NCBI GenBank assembly: GCA_025506515.1
Contig: CM046457.1
Span: 39,814,231-39,878,230 of the forward strand
Reading direction: 5' to 3'
Length of the DNA: 64,000 nucleotides
From: Flaveria trinervia
Lineage: Eukaryota > Streptophyta > Magnoliopsida > Asterales > Asteraceae
Both the position numbers and the translations under genes were made by a program. The notes beneath the pieces are model-generated. The model did not search any database and was not told the DNA's origin. It saw only the letters and a program-made list of their open reading frames with translations. This document shows positions 45,568 to 57,594 of this stretch, piece after piece (position 1 is the stretch's first letter; the number at the start of each line of letters is the position of its first letter).

Positions 45568-45783
45568 TCAACTTACATTCTGATTTCCACTTCCCCTTGT
45601 GCTGTGATATACCCCCTTCGTTTCCAGCAAATGAAACATGCCCTCCTTTAATTTGTCTGATGTTTGATAAGAGAGCTCTATCCCCGTCATGTGCCTGGAT
45701 GCTCCGCTATCTACAATTCCACGTGTTAGTCTCAGCACTATAGCAAACACCCTGCACATTCAATGAAAACATTAGTCTCAGTG
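45568..45783 (-). pseudogene. Copy J aspartic protease segment
   Basis: IVDSGASRHMTG with the DSG triad intact at 45703-45711, the classical copia protease motif. Confidence 0.85.
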
Positions 45784-48562
45784 TTAGGAACCCAAGCCCT
45801 CACTGGCTTGGGTTTCCCCCCGAGGCATCACACAACATAAACTCAACCCATTGACCATTTGAGTTTGAGGAAGCTCGATGTGTGTTCTCATTTTCGGACG
45901 CTGAGGTGGATTTTTCTTTCCATAGACCAGCTTTGTGTAAGGCCTATTTGTGATAAACAGACGAATGGCTGATGGGTTAACTGGATTCACTATCCCTTTG
46001 AGGAGGTGGCACGGAGTTCCTCTTAAAAATCTAGTTTTAGATGCAGGAAGTTCAACTTTCCTCCTCGGTGTCTGATAATAAGGACATTTAGACACAATGT
46101 GACCGTACTTTCCACAGTTGTAGCAAGATCTCTTTCAACTTTACGGTTTATTTGTTTTTGTGGAGATGTAGGTGTCACACGGATGACCTTATTTTGTTTA
46201 GATTGAGACATTCTTTGTTAGATGTATGGTTGGGTTTTACCAACTTAATTGCTTTACTTGGTTTACATCTTTCATTCTTGTTTACCTGGACTTTGACATG
46301 ATACTCGTGATTGATTAGGTTTAATAGTTTTTTTGGGTTTTGATTGACTTTGTTTGAACCTGACTTTAAATTAACCTTTTCAAACTCTTTTTCCAGGGTA
46401 ACACAAGCATCCTTCCTTTTTCCTTTGTAATGGACTCTTTTGTTTAGTCCCAGATTCAATTGATTTACTTGTGGAATATGGGTCACTAAGAGGAGCGGTC
46501 ACACATGATCCTTGATGGGGTGTTATTAATTGGTTTACTTTTGGTGTTCATCAATGTCTCAGGTGGTAGCGGAACCACTTTGTATCCCAATCCCTCCCCG
46601 TTGTTTCTTTCTCTCACTAAGTGTTGGACAATATGAGATGAGCTTGTCCAACTGTGTAGTTTTTGTCTTAAGGAGTTGACTTCTACTTCTAAAACTGCTT
46701 TCTGCTTCTTAGTGTCCTCTAGGGAGTTAAGATAGTACCTAATGTCATTAGCTTGGCTAAAGGCAACTACTTCTATTTCCCTAAGCTGTTGGTTCAAAAG
46801 GTCTATCTTTTCCTTGTAACTATGCTAATTTTGTTTTAAAACTCTATTAGCTTCTGTGCACAGTTCCAAATCCTTTACTAGCTATTATTATGATTTAATA
46901 ACCTAGAAAGTTTTAAATCTATGCTTTCTCTACATTTATTACAGTCAGAACAAGCATGATTATTAAACAACTGGTCAGTAGTACTTACCTGAGATGTTGA
47001 AGAGCAATCAGCTATGTGTGCAGAATCTGTTGTCTCTGGTTCTGGTGATTCTGACGTTGATGTAAAAATTTCTTCTTCAGGTAGGTGGTTCACCACAGGT
47101 GCAGTGTCTTCAGAATTGGACATCGCGAGCTCTACTGCTATGTCTCCCTCACTGGCAGAATCGTCATATATCCTCCACACTAGCTATGGGTCTCCGGTGA
47201 GACGAACCGAAGCTCCAGTCCTGTCCTTCATCCTCGTTAGCAGTCAAGGCTTTAGGGTCCTTGCTTGATGAAGTAGAACTACTAGATGTGGCTTTGTCCT
47301 GACGATTAAAGGACGAGAAAAGATTGCCATTACCAGTCTTCTTTGGCTTCACACACTACCGTTTGAAATGCCCCTTCTCACCATAGTTGAAACAGGTTAC
47401 CTTTGAATTGTCAAAGCCAAAGGTCGTGTCCTTGGTTGCAACCAAGTTCTGACCGTCTTTTGACAAACTTTTTAGCTCGTCGGACTGCACTTGCCAAGCC
47501 CCACATTATATCCATCCGTTCCAATTCCATCTCATCCACCTGTTCATAATCCTCATCTGCCAGGTGGCAATTTCCTATCTTTCCAGCAATTTGTCCATCA
47601 TAGAAGTGGACTATAGCAGCTAAGAGGTCCATGTGTTCTCTGGCCACTCAACTGTTACTTTACCGAAGTTATCGGTTTTCAATTTTGTGCATTGGCTTCA
47701 GTATAATATACTGGTACTAGACGACCCTAGCGTTTCGGGCCCTGAAGTAGATGCTTGTGTTGGACTTGCTGAGCTTGAGACGAAGGCAGTCTGTAGTGTG
47801 CTCCAGATGTCTTGGCCTGAGGAGTCGTTGTAAAGCGCTGGATTCTGATCATAGTTGGCCTTTTGGGCTTTATACTTCATCCTAATCTCCTCCTCTCTCA
47901 GTTTCAGAATGAAGTCATTTATATCTAACTTCAAGAACATCCCATTCTATCTAAGATTTGAAACGAAGGAAGCCCATTCCTCTGGTAATCTATCTGCAAA
48001 GTTGGATACCTTATCCTCCATCGACGTAGTTACTCCATGAGTGTGCATCTCTCTCATCAAGTGGTTGAAATTGCCAATCACGTCGTCTAGGTTTTCCTTT
48101 CCCATTAAAGAGAAGTTGTCAAACTCCTTCTTCAAACCGTTGGCCTTAATGGCCTTGAGTGAGGCATTTCCGTCATACCTCTTTTCCAACGCATCCTATA
48201 ATTCTTTGCTTGAGTATACTCCGAGTACTGATGGAAGATATCATTCAGAATAGACTGAGTGAGCAAAGTGTAGACTTTCTTCACAGTGTTGTGTTTCACC
48301 TTTTGTGCATCAGACATGCCACTTAACGTAAGTTTGAAACCATCAGCTCCTACTGGCATGCTGTACCCCGACTCTATAGCCTCCCACAAATTTGTATCTA
48401 CTCCATTAAGTAGATTTCGAAACGTTGCTTCCATTGTGGGTAGTCATCTAACGTGATAAGCTTTGGGGGTTTATTATGAATTCCAACTTCGTTCTCCAAT
48501 AGTAGTAGATTCTGAATACGAGTGTCTCTACTTGGTGTGTATGCTAAAAACTAGTCCTCCAT
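45784..48562 (-). pseudogene. Copy J gag
   Basis: The start is at 48562 (MED then a stop), with LITLDDYPQWKQRFE and LWEAIESGYSMPVGADG (48420-48340) after it: a DUF4219/UBN2-like copia gag. LMREMHTHGVTTSMEDKVSN and LPEEWASFV at 48189-47950. Knuckle at about 47340-47395 reads CFNYGEKGHFKR-stop-C, degenerate. Acidic region at 47180-46880, coiled coil at 46797-46500, basic region at 46486-46180. A second knuckle CYNCGKYGHIVSKC lies near 46080-46125. Long gag with two knuckles, as in family 1. Confidence 0.83.
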
Positions 48563-49054
48563 TTCACTTAAGTTTACTATTAAACAAACTGTTTGTGTGT
48601 GCGAATGAAGGTATGCGATTGGGCTTATTCGGGCGATTGAACTAGGAAAATGGGTCTATCTTGCGACTAAACTAATGCGGATGAGTCAGTTGGCCGAATG
48701 AACTAATGCGGTTGAACAGTCCGAATAGGGATCTCAGTTGTACGAATGAGGGCACAAATGAGTCCAATCGTGCGTTTGGGGAATGCCAATGAAGTCAGTC
48801 GTGCAATTGATCCAATCGTGCGACTGAACCTGCTGAAGTTTGAAAATTCGTAGGTTTAACGTGTTTTGGCCGCAAAAACCCAAAATTTCACAAACCCTAA
48901 TTGTCGTATGCCGGAAAAACTAAACTTTATGGTCAGGAAACGTCTAAGACACCGTTTGACACAAAAAGATTGCATTTTTAGTGAAAAAACACATTAAAAT
49001 TTGTATCAAAAACGATTGAATCTACACGTAATCAAGAGCCCAGGCTTGATACCA
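48563..49054 (-). other. Copy J leader and primer binding site
   Basis: PBS TGGTATCAAGCCTG (minus) at 49041-49054. The leader has family 2 words such as TCAGTCGCACGATTG and CCAATCGCATACC. Base 49055 onward is already copy L leader, so no LTR precedes the PBS. Confidence 0.78.
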
Positions 49055-50977
49055 AATCGCACAGCTAACCCATTCGCCTAGTTCAATCGCTCGAAACCCA
49101 ATCGCATACCTTCATTCGCACACATAAACAGTTGTTTAATAGTAAAGTTAAGTGAAATGGAGGACCAGTTTTCAGCATACACGCAAGTGAGACACTCGTA
49201 TTCAGAATCTTCTCCTATTGGAGAACGAAGTCAGAATTCATAATAAACCCCCAAATCTTATCACGTTAGACGACTACTCATAATGGAAGCAACGTTTTGA
49301 AATCTACTTAAATGGAGTAGATACAAATTTGTGGGAGGCTATAGAGTCGGGGTACAACATCCCAGTAGGAGCTGACGGTGTCAAACATACGTTAAGTGGC
49401 ATTTCTGATGCACAAAAGGTGAAACACAATGCCTAGAAGAAAGTCTACGATTTGCTCACTCAGTCTATTCCAAAGGATATCTTCCATCAGTACTCGGAGT
49501 ATACTCAAGCAAAGAAATTATGCAATGCGTTGGAAAATAGGTATGACGGAAATGCCTACTCAAGGCCATTAAGGAAAAGGCTTTGAAGAAGGAGTTTGAC
49601 AACTTCTCTTCAATTGGAAAGGAAAGCCTGGACGACGTGATTGACATATTCTACCACTTGATGAGTGAGATGCACACTCATGGAGTAACTACGTGGATGG
49701 ATGATAAGGTAGAGGAATGGGCTTCCTTCATTTCAAATCACAGATATAAATGACTTCATTCTGAAACTAAGAGGAGGAGCTTAGGGTGAAGTGTGGAGCC
49801 CAAAAGGCCAACTATCATCAGAATCCGGCGCTTTACAACATGACTCCTCAAGCCAAGACATCTGGAGCACCACTGCAGACTACCTTCGTCTCAAGCTCAG
49901 CAAGTCTAGCACAAGCATCTACTTCAGGGCCTGAAACGTCAGGGTCGTCTGGTACCCATTATATTATACCTGAAGCCAATGCAGCAAAATTGAAAACCGA
50001 TAACTTTAGTAACGTAACTGTTGAGGGGGCCAGAGAACACATGGACCTCTTAGCTGCTGTAGTACACTCCTATGATGGACTAATTGCTAGAAAGATAGGA
50101 AATTGCCACCTCGTAGATGAGGATTTTGAACGGGTGGATGAGATGGAATTGGAATGGACGGATATAATATGGGCCTTGGCAAGTGCTATCCGATGAGCTA
50201 AAAAGTTTGTCAAGAAGACCGGACCGAACTGGGTTGCAACCAAGGACACGACCTTTGGCTTCCACAAGTCAAAGGTAAACTGTTTCAACTGTGTTGAGAA
50301 GGGGCACTTGAAACGGGAGTGTGTGAAGCCAAAGAAGACTGGTAATGGAAATACTTTCTCGTCCCTTAATCGACAGGACAAAGCAACATCTTGTAGTTCT
50401 ACTTCATCAAGAAAGGACCCTAAAGGCTTGACTGCTTAGGAGTATGAAAGATAGGACTGGAGCTTTCGGTTCGTCTCACCGGAGAGTCCAACATACCTAG
50501 TGTGGAGGACATAGATGACGATTCTGCCAGTGAGGGAGACATAGCAATAGAGCTTGCGATGTCCAATTCTGAAGACACTACACCGGTCGTAACCACCTGG
50601 CTGAAGAAGAAAAATCTACATCAACGTCAAAATCATCAGAACCAGAAACAATAGATTCTGCACACATGGCTGATTCCTCTTCAACATCTCAGGTAAGTAC
50701 TACTGACCAATTGTTTAATAATCATGCTTGTTCTGACTGTACTAAATTTAGAGAAAGCATAGATTTAAAATTTGGTAGGTTACTAGATCATCACCAGTAA
50801 AGGATTTGGAACTGTGCACTAAAGCTAATAGATTTTTAAAACAACATGAGCACAATTACAAGGAAAAGATAGACCTTTTGAACAAACAGCTTAAGGAAAT
50901 AGAAGTAGTTGCTTTAACCAAGCTAATGACATTAGGTACTATCTTAACTCTCTAGAGGACACTAAGAAGTAGAAAGC
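49055..50977 (+). pseudogene. Copy L leader end and gag
   Basis: Gag ATG at 49157 (MEDQFSAYTQVRHSYSESSP). LWEAIESGYNIPVGADG near 49340. The stretch 49786-50196 is open (SGPETSGSSGTHYI, HMDLLAAVVHSYDG). An intact CCHC knuckle, CFNCVEKGHLKREC, lies near 50280-50325. An acidic and coiled-coil C-terminal part runs to 50977, where copy C begins; the 5 bases at the border are AAAGC. It is the inverted relative of copy J gag. Stops and frameshifts are present. Confidence 0.82.
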
Positions 50978-51864
50978 TGTTAGGATCAGTGATCTACGTT
51001 TGATTGATTTGAGAGTATAGCAGCGGAAAACAAACAATGAATTAGCCAATTCACAAGAACACAAAAGATATTCAAGGTAAGAACAAACGGTTAGAGATAG
51101 AGAGAATTCTGCAAAATATATTTCATTCAATATTCGCTTTCGTGGTAACAGAATGTCACAATACAATTAGGTGAACACCTCTTATATAGGAGATGTGACG
51201 TCTGCTGATGTCACTTGATAGTGACATCTAACAGAATTTATTCAAACTACGATAGTTAACACAACTACTGAAGATGTCAAACAGCTGACATCTTCTTACA
51301 AAAATGCTAAGTGTTAACTATCACTACAACTACTCAAAAGAACTACTGAAACTACAACGACTGAAGAACATGCTCTTCAGTCGTTTTACAAATACTGAAA
51401 CAAAAAGAAAACTACTGAAAGTAAACCATCACAACAACTGAAGAATGCTTCTTCAGCTGTTGTAATAAACTCTGAAGGCTTCAGTACTTGTACTTGAACT
51501 TCAGCTGTTGTCAGCAGCTGATGTCTTCAGTTTGTACTTCAGCTGTTGATCTTCAGTACTTTGTTCTTCAGCTGTTGATCTTCAGACTTTGTTCTTCAGC
51601 TCTTGAAGTCTTCAGTACTTTAGTCTTCAGCTGTTGAAGTCTTCAGTACTTAGTCTTCAGCTATTGATCTTTAGACTTGTTCTTCAGCTTTGAAGTCTTC
51701 AGTACTTTAGTCTTCAGCTTTGAAGTCTTCAGTACTTTAGTCCTCAGCTGTTGAAATCTTCAGACTTTGTCAAATAGCTGATCAAGTCTTCAGCAGTGTT
51801 GTTGTGATGTCTGTGGGACTTAGAGGTTTTTCTGATCAGGCTCATTGGTTCTTTTGGTCCAACA
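50978..51864 (-). repeat. Copy C 3' LTR
   Basis: 887 bp, TGTTGGACC to GATCCTAACA on the minus strand. U3 word array at about 51280-51790 (CAGCTGTTGAAGTCTTCAGTACTT type). TATA CTATATAAG (minus) near 51181, with a GACGTCAC close upstream, as in copy H. Confidence 0.93.
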
Positions 51865-51876
51865 AACTCCCCCTGA
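51865..51876 (-). other. Copy C polypurine tract
   Basis: The minus strand reads TCAGGGGGAGTT directly before the LTR, the same as copy B. Confidence 0.88.
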
Positions 51877-51879
51877 ACC

Positions 51880-54800
51880 AATGCAGCCAAAACCTCAACT
51901 TATTGAAGATGTCCTACTTATTATGGCAGAAGGATTGGTCTTTTTGTCTTCTAGATCAGCTCAGAAGTGACCCTTGTAATGCACAGGCCTGGGAAGAAGT
52001 CTCAATGATCTGTTTGGCAAAGTATGAATGGGAACTCTGTCTTGGGGAACTGGACACAGAGTTGTTACCCCATCCATGAGATCTACTTCCCCACTATGAG
52101 TCTGTATGACTCTCTTGTGTAGGCCTCAAGGAAGGTAATTTGTTCCTCCATGGTCAGCTCTTCAGCACCTCCTTCAATAATGATTCAGGCCCATAGTACA
52201 GATAGGTATTTGACCTGTTTCCCATTCTTTAGCTCCACAGTTGTTATTATTCTATAAGCAAATTCATCAGGGTGATTACCCTCTAGGAACAACTGGAGCT
52301 CATTCTTTCTGACTTCTTCAAGCCTCTTATATACTAACCCCTTTTTTCCATTTTATTTTCCAGCATCTTCTGTGGGGTTCTTTAGCTTTATAAGCTTTCT
52401 TGAAGTCTTCTAGGATTTCCCAGGGTGATACTACAAAGACCAGTGAGATCACTTCATCTACAATATTCTTCACCTGGCCAATGTATCTCTGTGGAAGTTT
52501 TTCTTGTGAATCCTGTGAGACACCCTGGGATCAGGCCAAATCCTCACTCTCTCCTTTTGATATTGAAATGTATGCTTTGGAGTGTATAATCTGAGAGCAT
52601 GCTTCTTCATGTTGATGATAGAAGATGTGGCTGCATATGCTTTGTCCACCCTCTTAAAATTCCTCATCATGTTTTTGTGAAGCTCTTCTTCTTCTAGCTT
52701 CACCTTCACAATTTGTCTTTGAGTTTGAGGAGTAATTGTTGGAGAGTGACTTGTGGCCTTTGGCAACTGTATAACAGCTGAGAGTGGCAGCCTATCTTCA
52801 TCTTCATCATGATCTTCTTCATCATCTTCTAGCCTCAATACCCTTCTCTTCTTATTCTGGGGTACATCATCGGCTATTGGTTTTGAGGGAAAGGGAGTTG
52901 TTTGGGGGTTGTTTTTTGGTGGTTTTGGTGTGGGAATGTTGACAGGCTGTTCTAGCATTTTGGAAGTGAGTGTGGCTTTAGATTGCTTGGCTAGTTCAGT
53001 CCTGCTCCCAGCACCAGCTTCATTCAAAGCTTCAATAACTACTCTTTAGTGTATACTTCAGACGAACAGATCTGGTGGTTATTGCCAAGATGCTGTCCCT
53101 GGACCAAGCCTTGATTTCGATCATTGATCTTCCAAGATATTTTGCTATAAATCTGATCATGACTCCAGCCTTTCTTTTTCTAACACATCATAACTTGCCC
53201 ATCTATTTTGGATTTCTTCAATCTCTAATCTTCTGCTCTCAGAGTCAAGTTTGTCAGTGTCATGGCCTTGCCTAAACAACTGATCAATGATGTTATCCAT
53301 TGATGCTGTGTTCGGCATCAGCCTCTTTTACCATCAGCTCCAAGGCAGTCTCCTTTTCATTCTTTCTTTTCTTTGATTTCTCCATGTCAGCTTCCTTCTC
53401 TTCTCTTTTTCAGTCTCCACAATCAACTCCTTCTCCTTTTCAACTTCTGTCACATCTGTTTCTTTCCCTTTCTCTTTCCTCTCTACACTTCTCTTTCTTT
53501 TTGCTTTCACTGACTGAATCTCCCCCTTTTTGGTTGCATTGGTTGCAAGGGTTTGATTGTCAAAGCTTTTTGCCCACAACTTCCTCGACCAAGGTTTGTA
53601 TTACTGAGGAAAGCCTCTCATCAATGGTATTGATCACTATATCAGTGATTATAGGTGTGTGAGAGGGTAGGGAATTTTGGAAGATAGCAGCTATTTGCTC
53701 AGGGGGGTCTATTCCTGAGAAATAGTGCCAGAAGCAGAGGCAGGTGGCTGAGTATTTGGGAGTGGCTCTGTGTTTAGGAGACCTTTAGATGAAGGTGCCA
53801 TCTGTGGGGTTTGAGAGGCAGATGGTCTTTGATCCGCAGAAGTTTTGGCAAGCAGCTCTTTGAGTCTGCTCACCTCCTCTTCCAGGATGGGGTGTTTGGG
53901 CTAATACATCGTAAACGAAGCCCAGGTCATCATCAGTAGTTACTGAATCACCTGACCTCCAGATAGAATCAGGATGAACATGCACTGAGTGTAGATCAAT
54001 TGTAGCATGTGCCCCTTTGTCTTGGAACTGGGGACTTCCTGCCTCAGGACTATGTCCCGTCATCAGCAGTGCCTCTGGTAAGGTCTTAGTGATTGTACCA
54101 ACTACATCCTAATCATATGCTAAGCAGGATAAGTGGCAGCCTCACCAGAAGTTCCAATCTCCTTTTCTACACTAGGAGATGGAACATTGTAACCCCTATG
54201 CTGTGGGTTACAGATGCACTTTGGTCCTCCCCTCAATGGTAGAGGTATGCCCAGTTGTAATTGGTATCGGGAGGGGGTGAGGAGTGACAAGACTCCGCAC
54301 TTGTGCAACAAATAATGTAGGACTTTGGGGGCGGTTGCATGTGGTGATTGGGTAGAAGCAGATTGCACCCGGGGTGAATGGTGCGCTTCAATGGTAACCC
54401 TCTCAAGTGAGATAGGTTCCAGCAGTGTGGGTTCCCCAATATTGGTTGCAACAGGATCCTGTTGAGAGGATACCTGTGCGGCTTTGGCAGGTTGAGTCTT
54501 TGACACAACTGGGAGGTTAATACCAGTATGTGGTTGCTGTGTTTGTGGTACAGGGGCAGCTCAGGGGACTCATCTCCCTGAGTAGCCGTTTTTGGCTTTT
54601 TGGATTTAGTTTGGTGGGGACTCTGGTTCTGGAGGTGGGGTTGTGGGTTCCAACTGCGTGGGTTTTCGCACTTTGGCAGCCTGTTTCAGTGTTGGTCAGA
54701 GTTGTGCCTGGAGTATTCTTCAGGCAATACAGCCATTGCAGGGACTCCAAGGCCAACAAGTCCCTCAGCTTTCAGCTGATTCTCTATGATGTCCATAATG

Positions 54801-55392
54801 AACGAGGATATAATATCCATCGATTAGAAAGAGGTTTTGAGGCCATATCCTTAAGTTCAAGAAAAATAATTTCAGAAAAGTTTAAGTCTTGTTGCTCAAG
54901 GATAGAGAATAATACCTGCTTCCACCTGGTAGACTTGATCCCAAGAGGAAGTCTTAGGAGCTAAGCAAACATTACCATGTGAAAGATAAGACATTCTGCA
55001 TCATGGAAATGCTTCTTCAAGATGGTAGAGGCACTGAGGTTTCCCTGATATCCATGGTGGGCAAAGGATAAATCAGTTGTGCCCTTGGATACCCAGCAGG
55101 GAAAGTGGCATCATTCAAGTTAAGGGTTTGGCGAATGACTTCCGGAGTGATGACCACTTGATGATTGTTGACGAACGACTGGAGAGACTCGGTGTGTTCT
55201 CCCCAGTTATAAGGGTGACGTTCATCCAAAACTGGTGTAAGGATTCGACATGAATGGTGGGATTTAGAAGGAAGGTCGTTTGTAGGGAGATTGGACCATT
55301 AGATCAATGGCGTTGTCGAACTTTGTCCAGAACGGTGATTTTGTGAGGTAGGCAACACAGTTATGGCGTGGTTTGAGCTGCATGGTCGCCAT
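51880..55392 (-). pseudogene. Copy C env-position ORF
   Basis: Start at 55392 (MATMQLKPRHNCVAYLTKSP), 73 nt after a TATA box. N-terminal part to 55017 with VVITPEVIRQTLNLNDATFP. A Pro/Ser/Thr-rich middle runs from 54506 to 53785, a basic Lys/Glu-rich part from 53579 to 53334, then helices. The C-terminal open frame 53027-52470 has LPLSAVIQLPKATSHS, an acidic DDEEDHDEDED run and KERVRIWPDPRVSHRIHKK. Same layout as copy B, with many frameshifts. No membrane helix seen. Function unknown. Confidence 0.75.
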
Positions 55393-55464
55393 TAATGAGA
55401 GAGAAGTTTTGGAGATTTGAACGTTAGGTTTGGAGAGGATGAAGCGCTGAAGGCTTAGGTATGG

Positions 55465-55474
55465 GTATTTATAG
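55465..55474 (-). promoter_or_regulatory. TATA box upstream of copy C env-position ORF
   Basis: The minus strand reads CTATAAATAC, 73 nt upstream of the ATG. This is a stronger TATA consensus than in copy B, although the surrounding sequence has diverged, which suggests the box is kept. Confidence 0.62.
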
Positions 55475-55489
55475 GTAAGGGTTAGAAAA

Positions 55490-56215
55490 CGACTGAAGGG
55501 TTTGGTGTTAGTCATCAGTAGTTGTAAACGACTGATGACATGGTATTACCTTTCAGAAGTTGAAACAACTGAAGTCTTGGTTTTAGGCATCACAGTTATA
55601 AAATACTAAAAACCATGGTTTTGACTTCTGATGTTTGAAAACAACTGAAGACCGGTTTTAGTCATCAGTAGTTTTGAAACTACTGAAACCTTGGTTTGCT
55701 CTTCAGGTGTTGTAAACAACTGATAACTTGGTATTAGTCATCAGTAGTATCAACCACCGAAGACATGGTTTTGTTATCAGTTGTTGTAAACAGCTAATGA
55801 CTTGGTGTTAGTCATCAGTAGTTGTGAAACTACTGAAGACATGGTTTTGGCATCAGTTGTTGTAAACAGCTGATGACTTGGTGTTAGTCATCAGTAGTTG
55901 TGAAACTATTGAAGACATGGTTTTGTCATCAGTTGTTCAGGATGAAACAACAGTTGTAGAAACAACTGAAGGGAAAGTTCTCATCAGTAGTTTTCGTCAA
56001 TTCATAGCCTTTCAGTTGTTTCATACTGTCCTCAACACTTACTTATCAGCCTTTTAGCTGTTTTCAGTTGTTTCATAGGACATCAGTACTTATCTGTTTT
56101 TACTGACATCCGTAGTTGTAACTTTATCAGTTGTTTTAACAGAATCAGTACTATATGTGATACGGTTACTAATGATCATCAGTACTTATTTACTGAGATC
56201 ATCAGTAGTTATCAC
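55490..56215 (-). repeat. Copy C pol-env spacer with regular hairpin array
   Basis: 55507-55945 holds about a dozen hairpins with a period of about 38 bases. Two types alternate: CAGTAGTTGTGAAACTACTG and CAGTTGTTGTAAACAGCTG, separated by ATGGTTTTG or TTGGTGTTA. Clear repeats of the two-hairpin unit start at 55737, 55811 and 55887. 55946-56215 holds looser single words. Confidence 0.85.
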
Positions 56216-57594
56216 TTATTCTAGCTGCAACATACCAAGCCGTAACACTAGGTTTTGGAAAGTTGAACTATCCAAAGGATTAGAAAAATGTCTGCAAGCT
56301 CATTAGCACTAGGCACAAACTTAGGATCAATCAGACCTTTTTCAAAACAATCCCTAATAAAATGATGTCTGATCTCTATATGTTTGGTCCTAGAGTGCTG
56401 GACTGGATTTTTGACAATGGACAGAGCTGAAGCACTATCCATTAATAATGGAGTCTTAGTCTCTGTAATGCCATAATCCAAAAGGTGGTTCTGAAGCCAG
56501 AGTACGTGAGAAGTACAACTTGCAGCTGCAATGTACTCTGCTTCAGCAGTGGATGTAGCAACAGATGTTTGTTTCTTACTCTGCCAAGAAATCAAACAGT
56601 TGCCTAGGAATTGACATCCACCAGAAGTTGACTTTCTAGTTAACTTGCACCCTGCGTAGTCACTATCTGAAAAAGCAACTAATTTGAAAGAGTGACCAAT
56701 GGAATACCATAAACCTAGAGATTGTGTACCTTGCAAATATCTGAAGATCCTCTTGACTGAAATTAAATGAGACTCTTTAGGAGCAGCCTGAAATCTAGCA
56801 CAGACACAAGTAGCAAGCATGATATCTGGTCTAGAAGCTGTTAAGTACATCAAGGATCCAATCATACATGTGTAAAGCGTTTCATCAACAGCTTTACCTT
56901 TCTGATCCTCATCCAGTTGTGTGGTGTTGCACATGGAGTAGAACAGGGCTTACAATTTTAAATCAAACTTATTCAAAAGATCTTTTGTATATTTGGACTG
57001 ATGAATAAAGGTTCCATCACCTTTTGTTTGATCTGCAATCCTAGAAAGAACTGTATTCTCCCATTGCTCTCATTTCAAACCTCTTTTTCATTAATTTGGT
57101 AAAATCATCACACAACTGGGGATCAGAGGATGCAAAAATAATATCAACATAATTTGAACAAGTAGCTTATGCTGATCCACCGTCTTAATAAACGAAGTTT
57201 TATCTATGGAGCCTCTAGTGAATTATTCTTGAGAAGAAAAGTGGAAAGTGTCTCATACCAGGCTCTAGGAGCTTGTTTCAACCCTAAAGAGCCTTATCAA
57301 GTTTATACACCCATTCAGGATGTTTATTATCCTCAAAACCTGGTGGTTGACACACATAAACTTCTTCTATTATTTTACCATATAAAATTGCACTTTTGAC
57401 ATCCATTTGAAAAACTTTAAGATGGTGGAATGCAGCATAGGCTAAGAACAATCTAATTGCTCTAGTCTGGCTACAGGGGCAAAGGTTTCATCATAATCAA
57501 TACCTTCTTCTTTTAAAACCCCTAACACATCTAGCCTTGTTCTTACCAATAAGCCCATTTTCATCAGTTTTATTCCTAAACACCCATTTAGTGC
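56216..57594 (-). pseudogene. Copy C reverse transcriptase and RNase H
   Basis: The RNase H frame 56934-56248 is open for 228 codons: SRPDIMLATCVCARF, AFSDSDYAGCKLTRKSTSGG, VATSTAEAEYIAAASC, HIEIRHHFIRDCFEKGLID; the stop after LQLE is at 56216-56218. RT at 57594-56940 is heavily indelled. The YVDD box near 57140-57155 has lost one codon and one base (reads YVD). YGLKQAPRAWYE is damaged near 57285. Confidence 0.9.

Larger units (their letters stand above)
38713..49054 (-). mobile_element. Copy J: family 2 copia element without LTRs
   Basis: Right to left: PBS (49054-49041), leader, gag, protease, integrase, RT, RNase H (stop near 42410), a long spacer, then the env-position ORF (39960-38713). 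No LTR is seen at either end: the right end stops at the PBS and the left end stops inside or just after the env-position ORF. It lies in the leader of copy L, a member of the same family. Confidence 0.7.
38331..50977 (+). mobile_element. Copy L: family 2 copia element, split by copy J
   Basis: The left piece, 38331-38712, is PBS and leader. The right piece, 49055-50977, is the end of the leader and gag. In copy J the same leader runs without a break across the point where L is split (after CATCCGCATTAG), which supports reading these as one element. There is no 5' LTR: only about 5 bases (GAACA) precede the PBS before copy H sequence. It is cut on the right by copy C at 50978. Confidence 0.6.

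Noticed and set aside
53300..53662. Plus-strand hydrophobic ORF, same type
   Set aside because: Antisense of the basic Lys/Glu region of the copy C env-position ORF.
55507..55945. CRISPR-like regular repeats with short spacers
   Set aside because: Plant transposon context, no cas genes, and the intervening linkers are constant while the repeats vary; it is a hairpin array in a retrotransposon spacer.
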